A DNA stretch of 49,209 nt from Nocardia cyriacigeorgica (GTDB lineage Bacteria > Actinomycetota > Actinomycetes > Mycobacteriales > Mycobacteriaceae). The translations under genes were made by a program, and so were the position numbers. Position 1 is the first letter of the stretch; the number at the start of each line of letters is the position of its first letter. Under the pieces are notes generated by a model. It made no database searches, was not told the DNA's origin, and was given only the letters and a program-made list of their open reading frames with translations. The stretch covers positions 1 to 49,209 of the forward strand of contig NZ_JAAGVC010000041.1 in NCBI RefSeq assembly GCF_010858045.1. Reading direction: 5' to 3'. Of this stretch, positions 25,699 through 33,746 are shown in pieces.

Positions 25699-26868
25699 AT
25701 GAGAGACGCGGTCATCGTCGAGGCAGTCCGCACGCCGATCGGCAAGGGCAAGCCGAATGGAGCCCTGCACGACGTCCACCCGGTCGACCTGCTCGCCCAC
25801 AGCCTGCGCGCGGTGGTGGAGCGCAGCGGCATCGATCCCGAGCTCATCGACGACGTCATCGGCGGCATCGTCACCCAGGTCGGTGAGCAGGGCGTGAATA
25901 TGACCCGCCGCGCCGCCCTGGCCGCAGGCTTTCCCGAGTCGGTGCCTGCCACCACGGTGGACCGCCAGTGCGGCAGCAGTCAGCAGGCCATTCACTTCGC
26001 GGCACAGGGCGTCATCTCGGGCGCCTACGACATCGTGGTCGCCGCGGGCGTGGAATCGATGGGGCGGGTGCCGATGGGCGCGAGCCTGATCGGCACCGAG
26101 GATCCGTCCGGCGCCGGATTCGCCGAGCGCTATCCGGAGGGGTGGGTGCCGCAGGGCATCAGCGCCGAACTGATCGCCGCCACCTGGGGATTGACTCGCA
26201 CCCAGCTCGACGAATTCGCACTGACCAGTCACGACAAGGCGGCCGCCGCCACCAAGGACGGACGATTCGACGCCGAGCTCGCACCCATCGCCGGACTGAG
26301 CACCGATGAGGGCATCCGGGTGGGCAGCACCATGGACACCCTCGCGAGCCTGCGCCCGGCCTACTACGACCCCGCCATGGCCGAACGGTTTCCGCAGATC
26401 GGCTGGCAGATCACCGCGGCGACGGCCAGCCAGGTCAGCGACGGCAGCGCGGCCGTACTGATCATGACCAGTGAGAAGGCCGCTCAGCTCGGTCTGCGAC
26501 CGCTCGCCCGGCTGCACAGCTTCGCCGTCGCCGGTGACGATCCGCTGCTGATGCTCACCGCGGTGATCCCGGCCACCCGAAAGGTCTTGCGGCGGGCCGG
26601 GCTACAGCTGTCCGATATCGATCTGATCGAGATCAACGAGGCATTCTCACCGGTGGTGCTGGCCTGGGCACACGACACGGGTGCGGATATGAGCCGAGTG
26701 AACGTCAATGGCGGAGCGATCGCGATCGGGCATCCCCTCGGCGCATCGGGGGCCCGGCTGATGACGACTCTGGTGCACGCCATGCAGGAACGTGGCGCGC
26801 GATTCGGCCTGCAAACAATGTGCGAGGCAGGAGGTTTGGCGAACGCGACGATCGTCGAACGACTCTGA
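25699..26868 (+). CDS. thiolase family protein (acetyl-CoA acyltransferase-like)
   Basis: A 389-residue thiolase. The nucleophile Cys lies in TTVDRQCGSSQQAIHFAAQ near residue 94; GGAIAIGHPLGASGAR supplies the active-site His; the C-terminal Cys is in MCEAGG. Such enzymes cleave beta-ketoacyl-CoA in fatty-acid or steroid degradation or condense acetyl-CoA. VESMGRVPMG and INEAFSPVVLAWAHD are standard for the degradative group. AAGGAAG precedes the ATG. Regulation by the divergent HxlR-type protein is likely. No partner beta-oxidation gene is adjacent. Confidence 0.92.
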   Translation: MRDAVIVEAVRTPIGKGKPNGALHDVHPVDLLAHSLRAVVERSGIDPELIDDVIGGIVTQVGEQGVNMTRRAALAAGFPESVPATTVDRQCGSSQQAIHFAAQGVISGAYDIVVAAGVESMGRVPMGASLIGTEDPSGAGFAERYPEGWVPQGISAELIAATWGLTRTQLDEFALTSHDKAAAATKDGRFDAELAPIAGLSTDEGIRVGSTMDTLASLRPAYYDPAMAERFPQIGWQITAATASQVSDGSAAVLIMTSEKAAQLGLRPLARLHSFAVAGDDPLLMLTAVIPATRKVLRRAGLQLSDIDLIEINEAFSPVVLAWAHDTGADMSRVNVNGGAIAIGHPLGASGARLMTTLVHAMQERGARFGLQTMCEAGGLANATIVERL

Positions 26869-26977
26869 ACCGAACGTGTGGCGAGCGAGCGCGGATGGGC
26901 GGGTCGGGTGTACACCCGAGGGCACATCGGCGCCCGGCCCGCCCGTTCGAGCTCACACGCCCCGATCCCGGACCGCC

Positions 26978-27295
26978 TCAGCCGGGCGCGGTGAAGATGG
27001 CGACCAGGAATCCGCACACCCAGGCTCCGGCGAACAGCGGCGCGCCGATCAAGGGAGCCCAGCCGATCGGGCGTCTGCTCCGGACGGCATCGAGCACGGA
27101 CACGACGACAGTGCCGATCGTCAGCGCGAAGCCGACGACGGCGATCGCGTACGCGGCCGTCAGGTCGTGTGGGCGTGCCGACTCGCGGCCGGTCAGCTCG
27201 TACCACTCCAGCAATTGGATTGTCACCCAGCCGGTTCCGGCCGTGATCAGGGTCGCGGGGATCGCGCGTGCGAGATCCGGGATTCGCCGTCGCAC
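26978..27295 (-). CDS. 105-residue three-helix membrane protein
   Basis: A small protein with a basic start (MRRRIPDLAR), three hydrophobic segments (about 12-30, 46-66 and 78-100) and a basic loop (LDAVRSRRPIG) between the last two. The last segment contains GAWVCGFLVAIF. Family is not recognised; short single-gene unit divergent from menC, with 83 bases between the starts. Confidence 0.65.
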   Translation of the reverse strand: MRRRIPDLARAIPATLITAGTGWVTIQLLEWYELTGRESARPHDLTAAYAIAVVGFALTIGTVVVSVLDAVRSRRPIGWAPLIGAPLFAGAWVCGFLVAIFTAPG

Positions 27296-27378
27296 AGTTC
27301 GAGTGTGCGGGCGACGCGGCGGCGCGGCAATACCGAGGGCGAATCCACGTCCGGACCGAGCCGACTACCCTGCTCACG

Positions 27379-28350
27379 ATGAGCGAGGTCGAAGCCGTCG
27401 GCGTGTACGCGGTACCCATGCGCACCCGGTTCCGTGGCATCACCGTGCGCGAGGGGATGCTGGTGCGCGGACCGCTCGGCTGGGGTGAGTTCTGCGCGTT
27501 TCCCGAGTACGACGACCGGGAGGCCGCGCAGTGGCTGGCCACCGCCGTCGAGCAGGTGACGGTCGGCTGGCCCGCGCCGGTGCGGGATCGGATACCGGTG
27601 AACTGCACGGTGCCCGCGGTCGGGCCGGAACGGGCGCATGCCATCGTCGCGGGGTCGGGGTGCCGCACCGCCAAGGTGAAGGTGGCCGATCATCCCGGCT
27701 CGCTATCGGAGGATGTGGCGCGGGTCGAGGCGGTGCGTGATGCGCTCGGCCCGGACGGTGCGGTGCGGGTGGACGCTAACGCGCTCTGGGATGTGGAGAC
27801 CGCGGTACGGAATATCCGCGAGATCGACCGGGCGGCAGGCGGTCTCGAATACGTCGAGCAGCCCTGCCGCACGATCGACGAACTGGCCGCGGTGCGCGGG
27901 CGAGTGGAGGTGCGGATCGCCGCGGACGAATCCATTCGGCGGGCCGAGGATCCGCTGCGTGTGGCGGTCGCGGGCGCCGCCGATATCGCGGTGCTGAAGT
28001 GCACACCGCTGGGCGGAGTGCGCCGCGCGCTCGAGGTCGCCGATGCCGCCGGACTCCCGTGCGTGGTGTCCTCGGCACTGGAGACCAGCGTCGGGCTGTC
28101 GGCGCAGGTCGCGCTCGCCGCGACGCTGCCCGGGCTCGACTTCGCCTGCGGGCTCGGCACCGTCGCGCTGTTCGAGGGCGATGTGGTGGCCGAACCACTG
28201 CTACCGGTGGACGGGTACCTCCCCGTCCCGCGCACACCACCGGCGCCCGACCCGGACCTGCTGGAGCGTTACCGGCATCCCGACCCGGACCGGACCGCCT
28301 GGTGGTACGACCGCTTCGACCGAGTACACGCCCTCCTCGGCCGCCCCTGA
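27379..28350 (+). CDS. menC: o-succinylbenzoate synthase
   Basis: A 323-residue enolase-superfamily enzyme that dehydrates SHCHC to o-succinylbenzoate in menaquinone synthesis. TAKVKVAD provides the KxK, VRVDANALWD and YVEQPC give the metal-binding Asp and Glu, RIAADES the next, and VLKCTPLGGVRRAL the second catalytic Lys, while SSALETSVGLSAQVALAATLP is the actinobacterial MenC signature. ATG at 27379 is used. Other men genes are not in the window. Neighbouring genes run the other way, so it is monocistronic. Confidence 0.93.
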   Translation: MSEVEAVGVYAVPMRTRFRGITVREGMLVRGPLGWGEFCAFPEYDDREAAQWLATAVEQVTVGWPAPVRDRIPVNCTVPAVGPERAHAIVAGSGCRTAKVKVADHPGSLSEDVARVEAVRDALGPDGAVRVDANALWDVETAVRNIREIDRAAGGLEYVEQPCRTIDELAAVRGRVEVRIAADESIRRAEDPLRVAVAGAADIAVLKCTPLGGVRRALEVADAAGLPCVVSSALETSVGLSAQVALAATLPGLDFACGLGTVALFEGDVVAEPLLPVDGYLPVPRTPPAPDPDLLERYRHPDPDRTAWWYDRFDRVHALLGRP

Positions 28351-28447
28351 CCGCCGCCACGAACCACGGGCCGGAGATTCTTCACCCGGCCGGTCCACGC
28401 CCCTTGACCGTGATCAGGACAGCTGTGAGCGGAACGGTGCGATCAGG

Positions 28448-28960
28448 TCAACCGATGCGCACACCACAACCGATCATGGTGCCGCGCAGCAGTAGGGCGG
28501 CTTCGGGTCCGATCACGCCGTCGACCACTTCGATGTACCGGCCACAGAATTCCGGGCCGTGCGGTGCGCGCTCACCCGGACGTGGTTCGAGATGGTGGGT
28601 CAGCTCGTGCAGCACCACCAATTCCCGCAGCGCCCAGGCGGTTCCGCCGGTATGCAGCGGGACGGCGAGCACCGCGCCGTCGGCCTCGTAATGGGCCGCG
28701 GTGGTGCCCACTCGGGAACGCACCCGCACCGGCGTGCCGGCCCGGGCCCATTGCCGCGCGACCCAGTTCAATGCCAGCACCCGATCGCAATAGGTCTGCA
28801 CCGACTCGACGGAGGCGAACCGGCGCTCCACCGGCAAGGTGATCTGCGAACCGAACACCTCCACCGTGCGGTTGCCGAACTCGTCGGCCCGATCGAACGC
28901 ACCGCGCACCAACTGCTCGGCGTCATAGACCCGGGCCCGCTGACTGTCTCGCACGCTCAT
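28448..28960 (-). CDS. TIGR04338 family metallohydrolase
   Basis: About 170 residues. The start MSVRDSQRARVYDAEQLV is characteristic of TIGR04338, an actinobacterial family with an HExxH zinc site, present here as LHELTHHLEP. RFASVESVQTYCDRVLALNW and the end HGPEFCGRYIEVVDGVIG also fit. Members are predicted metallohydrolases or proteases; no substrate is known. The next gene upstream on this strand encodes a DUF2786 protein, the usual neighbour. Confidence 0.86.
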   Translation of the reverse strand: MSVRDSQRARVYDAEQLVRGAFDRADEFGNRTVEVFGSQITLPVERRFASVESVQTYCDRVLALNWVARQWARAGTPVRVRSRVGTTAAHYEADGAVLAVPLHTGGTAWALRELVVLHELTHHLEPRPGERAPHGPEFCGRYIEVVDGVIGPEAALLLRGTMIGCGVRIG

Positions 28961-29231
28961 CACGGCACCACCCGCGCTGCGCTGGGGGTCGGCCGGCTCA
29001 TCCACGCCGGATGGACCACGGTGGAAGGTGGACGACACATCGGCTGGGATGCGGGCACGGTGACGTGGCGCCGGTCGAGGTACCGCGGTCGGCGGGCACT
29101 TGTGCTCCAGGCCCAGCTCGACCCGAGGCATCCGCGACGCCGACCGCAGACGCTGAAGCTGTCGCGGTGGTGCGCGGGCGCGATCGTGGTTGGCTCGTTC
29201 GCGCTGGGCCGGGTAGGAGGCCGGGACACGG

Positions 29232-30080
29232 TCAGTCCGCGCGGCGTGCGGTGAGGCGGCCGCGCGGGGCGGGGAGTTCAGGGGAGGTGCCGAGGCGGGC
29301 GGCGCGACCCGCGCGGTCGCCCGCGGTGCGAGCGGCGGGCGCGTACCCGGTGGACGCCTGCGGGCCGCGCCAGGTGCCGCGAGCTTCGGAGGTGCGGGTG
29401 TAGAAATCGACCAGCTCGATCTCCTTGTTGCGCAGGGCGAGCGCGGTTCCGGTGGACGCGGCGGCGGGTTCGGCGCGGGCCTCGGTCTCCACTTCCGATT
29501 TCACCTCGGCCAGCCGTTTGCCGATACGAGCCGCGAACGCCATCTGGAAGTTCAGCCGGGCCGTCACCGCGGCGACCGGCGCCTGCACCCGGCGGCGCAC
29601 CCGGCGGCCGCCGCGCACCTCGACGACGATCTTCTCCACCGTCGCCGACCGGTAGGCGCCGGACTTGATGTACTGGTCGGAGGCTCGCACCATCTGCACC
29701 AGCAGGCTGGTGTAGAGCGCCTCGCAGGTGTCGATATCGGAGTCGAAGCCGTAGGCGTAGACCTGGGTGGAGGTCCTGGCCACATCGCAGCGCACATCGT
29801 TTGCCGAGGCGATAGCCACGAACAGCTGGACGTAGGTGCGCAGGCCCTTACGCCCGGGCTCGCCGATCGGGATGATCCGCTGGATCGGGGTGGGTCTGCG
29901 CTCGCGGCCGGCCACATGGGCGCGCGCCACGGCCAGATCGATCGAGGAGCGGGTGGCCAGCCGTTGCGCGGCGGCGAGGAAGGCTTCGGCCTCGTGCTCG
30001 TTGTCGGTCGACTCGGCCTTGCGCAGCAGCCCGCCGATGCGGGTCAGCATCTTGTCCGGGGCGGGATCTGCGACAGTCAT
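29232..30080 (-). CDS. DUF2786 domain-containing protein
   Basis: A 282-residue protein. MLTRIGGLLRKAESTDNEHEAEAFLAAAQRLATRSSIDLA is the DUF2786 N-terminal helical module (lRkAesT.ne.EAeaa...A..L...) found in many actinobacteria and phages. A middle part (IGEPGRKGLRTYVQLFVAIASANDVRCDV) and a long Ala/Arg-rich end follow. Function is unknown. It is divergent from the LpqY-like binding protein gene and upstream of TIGR04338, with 271 bases between them that hold no clear gene. Confidence 0.84.
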   Translation of the reverse strand: MTVADPAPDKMLTRIGGLLRKAESTDNEHEAEAFLAAAQRLATRSSIDLAVARAHVAGRERRPTPIQRIIPIGEPGRKGLRTYVQLFVAIASANDVRCDVARTSTQVYAYGFDSDIDTCEALYTSLLVQMVRASDQYIKSGAYRSATVEKIVVEVRGGRRVRRRVQAPVAAVTARLNFQMAFAARIGKRLAEVKSEVETEARAEPAAASTGTALALRNKEIELVDFYTRTSEARGTWRGPQASTGYAPAARTAGDRAGRAARLGTSPELPAPRGRLTARRAD

Positions 30081-30131
30081 CGCGAACCAGCCTAGGCATA
30101 CCGACCGACATGCTCGGGCGCGTCGGGTGAT

Positions 30132-30145
30132 CAACATGTATGTTG
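30132..30145. promoter_or_regulatory. CAACAT-GT-ATGTTG palindrome upstream of the lpqY-like operon
   Basis: CAACAT at 30132-30137 and ATGTTG at 30140-30145 are perfect arms around GT. It lies about 56 bases before the SBP start and 51 before the divergent DUF2786 gene. A likely operator of a carbohydrate-responsive repressor; no regulator gene is adjacent, so the identity is open. Confidence 0.4.
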
Positions 30146-30200
30146 CGTTGTGCACCGCCGGGTGTGCTGCCGCTCACGTCTCGACCTTGGAGTTTCCGCG

Positions 30201-31496
30201 ATGGCTTTGAAGAAGGTGTCCCTACGTGCTGCTCTCGTGTCCCGTGCCGCGCTCACGGTGGCCTCGGCGGCGGTGCTGACCACGGCCTTCGCCACCGCGT
30301 GCACCAGCGACAGCGGCGGCAACCCGACCAGTGAGAACCTCACCGGACGCGGGCCCATCACCTACGTCGAGGGCAAGGACACCACCGAGACGGGTGTCGT
30401 CAAGCAGCTCATCGACCGGTGGAACGCGGCCCACCCGGACGAGCAGGTCACCTACAAGGAGCAGTCCAACGACGCCTCCCAGCAGTACGACGACCTGGTC
30501 GAGCACATGCGCTCCAAGTCCTCGGACTACGACGTGTTCGCCATGGACGTGCCGTGGACCGCTGAGTTCGCCGCCAAGGGCTGGATCCAGCCGCTGAAGG
30601 ACTCCTTCGCCATCGACACCTCGGCCCTGCTGCCGCCGACGGTGGCCAGCGCCACCTACAACAACACCCTCTACGCGGCCCCGCGCAACACCAACGGCGG
30701 CCTGCTGTTCTACCGCAGCGACCTGGTGCCGAACCCGCCCAAGACCTGGGACGAGATGCTCGGCATGTGCAATATCGCGCGGGAGAACAACATCGGCTGC
30801 TACGCCGGCCAGCTCAAGAACTACGAGGGCCTGACCGTGAACACCGCCGAGGTGATCAACGCCTACGGCGGCACCTTCGTCGGATCCGACGGCAAGACCC
30901 CGACCGTGGACAGCCCGCAGGCCCGCGCCGGCCTCGGCAAGCTGGTCGACGCCTACAAGCGCGGCGACATCCCGCCGGAGGCGGTCACCTTCACCGAGAC
31001 CGAGAGCGGCGCCGCCTTCACCCAGGGCAAGCTGATGTTCCTGCGCTCGTGGCCGTCCACCTTCGGTGACGCAGGCTCGGAATCGTCGGTGGTGCGCGAC
31101 AAGTTCGCCGTCGCCCCGCTGCCGGGTGAGTCCGGCATCGGCGCCTCGACCCTCGGCGGCTACAACGCCGCGATCAGCGCGTTCTCCAAGAACAAGGCCA
31201 CCGCGCTCGACTTCCTTCGCTTCCTGATCAGCGAAGACGCCCAGCACATCGTCGCCTCCGGCGCGCTGCCCTCGGTGCGCGAATCGATGTACGACGATCC
31301 GGCCCTCATCGCCAAGATGCCCTACCTGCCCGCCCTCAAGGACTCGATCTCCAACGCCGTGCCGCGCCCGGTGACGCCGTTCTACCCGGCGGTGTCGAAG
31401 GCCATCCGCGACAATGCCTTCGCCGCCCTGAAGGGCGAGAAGTCGGTGGACGATGCGATCATCGGCATGCAGAAGGGCATCGAGGCGGCCGGTTAG
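30201..31496 (+). CDS. LpqY/ThuE-like sugar ABC transporter substrate-binding lipoprotein
   Basis: A 431-residue extracytoplasmic receptor with a lipoprotein signal (basic start, TTAFATACTS lipobox). The mature part is a family 1 solute-binding protein; DVFAMDVPWTAEFAAKGWIQPL corresponds to [22 protein letters not shown] in mycobacterial LpqY (trehalose receptor), and LYAAPRNTNGGLLFYRSDLV and LPSVRESMYDDP are similarly placed. GGAG 8 bases before ATG 30201 supports that start. It is the first gene of an SBP-permease-permease unit. The sugar (trehalose or another disaccharide) cannot be fixed from sequence. Confidence 0.9.
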   Translation: MALKKVSLRAALVSRAALTVASAAVLTTAFATACTSDSGGNPTSENLTGRGPITYVEGKDTTETGVVKQLIDRWNAAHPDEQVTYKEQSNDASQQYDDLVEHMRSKSSDYDVFAMDVPWTAEFAAKGWIQPLKDSFAIDTSALLPPTVASATYNNTLYAAPRNTNGGLLFYRSDLVPNPPKTWDEMLGMCNIARENNIGCYAGQLKNYEGLTVNTAEVINAYGGTFVGSDGKTPTVDSPQARAGLGKLVDAYKRGDIPPEAVTFTETESGAAFTQGKLMFLRSWPSTFGDAGSESSVVRDKFAVAPLPGESGIGASTLGGYNAAISAFSKNKATALDFLRFLISEDAQHIVASGALPSVRESMYDDPALIAKMPYLPALKDSISNAVPRPVTPFYPAVSKAIRDNAFAALKGEKSVDDAIIGMQKGIEAAG

Positions 31497-31541
31497 CGGG
31501 AAGTTCGGACGGACCCGACCTGCCGGATGAGGAGAGAACGG

Positions 31542-32582
31542 GTGTCGGATCCTTCGGGAACGGATACGGCCGTGCGGAAGGTGCGCGCGGGCGAAGCGGA
31601 TGAACCACCGCGGAACAAGCGCGGCTGGGGCGCGGTGATCGCCGACGAGCTGCGGCGCTCCGGTAAGGCGTGGATGTTCGTCGCGCCGGTGCTGGTCGCG
31701 CTCGCCGTGGTCATCGGCTACCCGGTGTTCCGGGCGCTGTGGATGTCGTTCCAGCAGGATTCGGGCGGCATCGACCCCGAGACCGGCATGTTCATCGAGG
31801 GCGGCAGCGCCGGGTTCTCCAACTACACGCACTGGCTGCTGCAGCAGTGCGAGACCGCGGCGGGCACCGTCGACTGCCCGACCGGCAACCTGGGCTCGCA
31901 GTTCTGGCTGGCCATCGGCGTGACGCTGTTTCTGACCGTGGTCACGGTGTCGCTCGAGGTGATCCTCGGCCTCGCCATGGCCGTGGTGATGGGCAAGACC
32001 TTCAAGGGCCGGGCGCTGCTGCGCGCCGCCGTGCTCATTCCGTGGGCGATCCCGACCGCGGTGACGGCGCGGCTGTGGGAATTCATGTTCCAGTACGACG
32101 GCGTGGTCAACCGGGTGCTCGGCACCGGGATCCTGTGGACCTCCGACGAATGGCCCGCCCGGTTCGCGGTGATCGCGGCCGACGTATGGAAGACGACGCC
32201 CTTCATGGCCTTGCTGCTGCTGGCCGGTTTGCAGGTGATCCCGAACGACGTCTACGAGGCCGCGAAGGTCGACGGCGCCTCGGCCTGGCAGCGCTTCCTG
32301 CACATCACGTTGCCGCTGCTCAAGCCCGCCCTGCTGGTCGCGATCCTGTTCCGCACCATGGACGCGCTGCGCATGTACGACCTGCCCGCCATCATGACCG
32401 CCGACAACCCCGCCACCCGCACGGTGTCGATGCTGGTGGTCGAACAGGTCCGGCAAGGTCCCAACAGTGCCGCCGCGCTGTCGACGATCACCTTCCTGAT
32501 GATCTTCGCAGTGGCGTTCGTGTTGGTGAAGGTGCTGGGCGCGAACGCCGTCCGCACCCAGGAAGAGCAGCGGAAAGCATGA
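31542..32582 (+). CDS. sugA: sugar ABC transporter permease (SugA-like)
   Basis: A 346-residue permease with six membrane segments and the typical loop EAAKVDGASAWQRFLHITLPLLKPAL. WKTTPFMALLLLAGLQVIP and LFRTMDALRMYD are shared with SugA. GTG at 31542 is preferred to ATG 31527, because GAGGAGA at 31529-31535 lies 6 bases before the GTG and inside the ATG reading. Its stop overlaps the start of the next gene as ATGA, so the two permeases are coupled. Confidence 0.9.
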   Translation: MSDPSGTDTAVRKVRAGEADEPPRNKRGWGAVIADELRRSGKAWMFVAPVLVALAVVIGYPVFRALWMSFQQDSGGIDPETGMFIEGGSAGFSNYTHWLLQQCETAAGTVDCPTGNLGSQFWLAIGVTLFLTVVTVSLEVILGLAMAVVMGKTFKGRALLRAAVLIPWAIPTAVTARLWEFMFQYDGVVNRVLGTGILWTSDEWPARFAVIAADVWKTTPFMALLLLAGLQVIPNDVYEAAKVDGASAWQRFLHITLPLLKPALLVAILFRTMDALRMYDLPAIMTADNPATRTVSMLVVEQVRQGPNSAAALSTITFLMIFAVAFVLVKVLGANAVRTQEEQRKA

Positions 32583-33475
32583 TGGCCGCGACCACGATGA
32601 CGAAAGAGAAGCCCGCCGCGCCGGTCACCAGGAACGTGCCGTGGACCCGCAGGCTCGGCTCGGCGCGGCTCTACATCGGCGCGTTGATCGTGCTGGTGTG
32701 GGGGCTCGGCCCGTTCTACTGGATGGCGGTCACCGCGTTCCGCGACCCGCGCTACACCTTCGACAACACGCCGTGGCCCACGCATCTGACACTGGAGAAC
32801 TTCCGCGACGTCTTCGACACCAGCCGCGGCAACGACTTCGGTCAGGCGATGGTGAACAGCGTCATCATCGGCTCCATCACCACCGTCATCGCGCTGCTGC
32901 TCGGCGTGCTGGCCGCCTATGCGCTGGCGCGGCTGAGCTTCCGCGGCAAGTACCTGGTGTCGGGGCTGATCCTGAGCGCGTCGATGTTCCCGGTGGTCGT
33001 ACTGGTGACCCCGCTGTTCCAGCTGTTCACCGATCTGGGCTGGATCGGCAAGTACCAGGCGATGATCATCCCGAACATCTCCTTCGTGCTGCCGATGACG
33101 GTCTACATCCTCGCGGCCTTCTTCGCCGAACTGCCGTGGGAGCTCGAGGAGGCCGCCCGCATCGACGGCGCCACCAAACTGCAGGCGTTCCGGCTGGTGA
33201 TGCTGCCGCTGGCGGCGCCAGCGGTGTTCACCACCGCGATCCTGGCGTTCATCGCCGCGGTCAACGAGTACCTGCTCGCGCGGCTGCTCTCCAGCGAGTC
33301 GACCAAGCCGGTGACGGTCGCGATCGCCGGTTTCTCCGGCAACAACCCGCTGGTCCAGCCGTACGCCTCGATCATGGCGGCGGGCACGCTGGTGACGATT
33401 CCGCTGGTGATCATGGTGCTGCTGTTCCAGCGGCGGATCATCTCCGGTCTGACCGCTGGTGGCGTCAAGAGCTGA
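32579..33475 (+). CDS. sugB: sugar ABC transporter permease (SugB-like)
   Basis: A 298-residue permease with six membrane segments. The EAA loop is EEAARIDGATKLQAFRLVMLPLAAPAV. The C-terminus VLLFQRRIISGLTAGGVKS is nearly that of SugB from mycobacteria. It completes the importer with the LpqY-like receptor and the SugA-like permease; no ATPase gene follows. The transcription unit ends here, followed by about 270 non-coding bases before the penicillin-binding protein gene. Confidence 0.9.
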   Translation: MMAATTMTKEKPAAPVTRNVPWTRRLGSARLYIGALIVLVWGLGPFYWMAVTAFRDPRYTFDNTPWPTHLTLENFRDVFDTSRGNDFGQAMVNSVIIGSITTVIALLLGVLAAYALARLSFRGKYLVSGLILSASMFPVVVLVTPLFQLFTDLGWIGKYQAMIIPNISFVLPMTVYILAAFFAELPWELEEAARIDGATKLQAFRLVMLPLAAPAVFTTAILAFIAAVNEYLLARLLSSESTKPVTVAIAGFSGNNPLVQPYASIMAAGTLVTIPLVIMVLLFQRRIISGLTAGGVKS

Positions 33476-33746
33476 GGGCGGCGGTGCCTGGCTCTCCGCT
33501 CGGCACCCGGCCCGCTCGGCCGTTCATCGCGAGCTCTGGCGCGGGAACCGGTCGTCATCAAGCACCGTCCGTCGCGGCGCGCGTCCCGCTCCGGGCCGGC
33601 AAACACTGAGCTAGCTATCGTCCAGCTATGATCGGCGGGGTAAGTCTGTGCCCGTTTCCGGTACCCAGGCGGGTGTGGATCGGTGACGATGTGTGATCAG
33701 ACGGTGGGGTAGCCGAGTTTTACCGACGCTCCGGGAGGAGATGATC

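Noticed and set aside
30222..32456. A 744-codon minus-strand frame
   Set aside because: Antisense to the sugar importer genes, which have clear receptor and permease motifs and overlapping starts.
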